From Acinetobacter harbinensis (GTDB lineage: Bacteria; Pseudomonadota; Gammaproteobacteria; Pseudomonadales; Moraxellaceae): a DNA stretch of 64,000 nt. Positions within the stretch are counted from its first letter, which is position 1, and each line of letters opens with the position of its first letter. The DNA lies in NCBI RefSeq assembly GCF_000816495.1, contig NZ_JXBK01000001.1, positions 2,451,292 to 2,515,291 on the forward strand. The letters are read 5' to 3'. Shown piece by piece: positions 63,979-64,000 of the stretch. The translations under genes and the position numbers were made by a program. The notes beneath the pieces are model-generated. The model saw only the letters and a list, made by a program, of their open reading frames with translations, ran no database searches and was not told where the DNA came from.

Positions 63979-64000
63979 AGCTGGCGATGACTTACTCTCA
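63979..64000 (-). rRNA. rrf: 5S rRNA gene, 3' end only
   Basis: The last 22 bases, read on the minus strand, give TGAGAGTAAGTCATCGCCAG, the closing stem region of a Moraxellaceae 5S rRNA. A strong terminator follows downstream. The rest of the rRNA operon lies beyond the right edge of the window. Confidence 0.85.

Overview
The window is a chromosomal segment of an Acinetobacter-type gammaproteobacterium (Moraxellaceae). I base this on protein resemblance to Acinetobacter OmpA, the membrane-bound PQQ glucose dehydrogenase (gcd) next to an OprB-type porin, the dadA/Lrp pair, the rplM-rpsI...sspA-sspB order, and a fairly low-GC sequence rich in TTA/AAA codons with short U-tract terminators. The species cannot be fixed from this alone. 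Nearly all of it is core metabolism and housekeeping, with no insertion sequence, prophage, CRISPR array or complete tRNA that I could find.

Layout. 1-8 kb: 5' end of dadA with its divergent Lrp-type regulator, a HAD phosphatase, thiD, a PhnA/YjdM zinc-ribbon protein, a DUF488 protein, a very large AI-2E-family transporter fused to a B12-binding-like domain and a GAF domain, rraB and a DUF1003 membrane protein. 8-10.4 kb: the only clearly accessory-looking stretch. It is AT-rich and holds a small membrane-protein gene broken by an in-frame TGA, a 44-residue zinc-ribbon gene, and an HNH endonuclease translationally coupled to a downstream gene that appears frameshifted. 10.5-28.5 kb: acnD, ygfZ, an EF-hand secreted protein, a Sel1-repeat protein, an AEC permease, an Old Yellow Enzyme, a YncD/PqqU-like TonB receptor, mutM-ppiC, mscL, typA, a nucleobase permease, rsmC and lysP.

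29-45 kb: ompA and divergent fimT-like pseudopilin, a thiolase, cysI with a DUF934 partner, gcd and the OprB-like porin, then a methylacyl-CoA racemase-like enzyme, an AraC-type regulator, a thiolase and a FadB-like protein, which look like one acyl-CoA oxidation unit. 45-64 kb: a GNAT enzyme, a METTL25-like methyltransferase, trhA, an MHS permease, a metallophosphoesterase, a phospholipase-D-type lipoprotein, a PlsC-like acyltransferase, hflX, an LrgA/LrgB pair, tandem DUF2147 proteins, the pdxA-rsmA-apaH operon, rplM-rpsI with a visible promoter and leader hairpin, sspA-sspB, and finally the terminator and 3' end of a 5S rRNA gene entering from the right on the minus strand.

Functional links. 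Gcd needs PQQ; no pqq biosynthesis gene is in the window, but the TonB receptor has the plug signature of the E. coli PQQ receptor and the OprB-like porin sits beside gcd, so a periplasmic sugar-oxidation system with cofactor scavenging is a reasonable inference. The strongest candidates for something undescribed are the AI-2E/B12-like/GAF fusion, the HNH nuclease with its coupled partner, the repeated GCCATTTA operator next to the AraC regulator, and an SspA that has lost the PHP surface motif.
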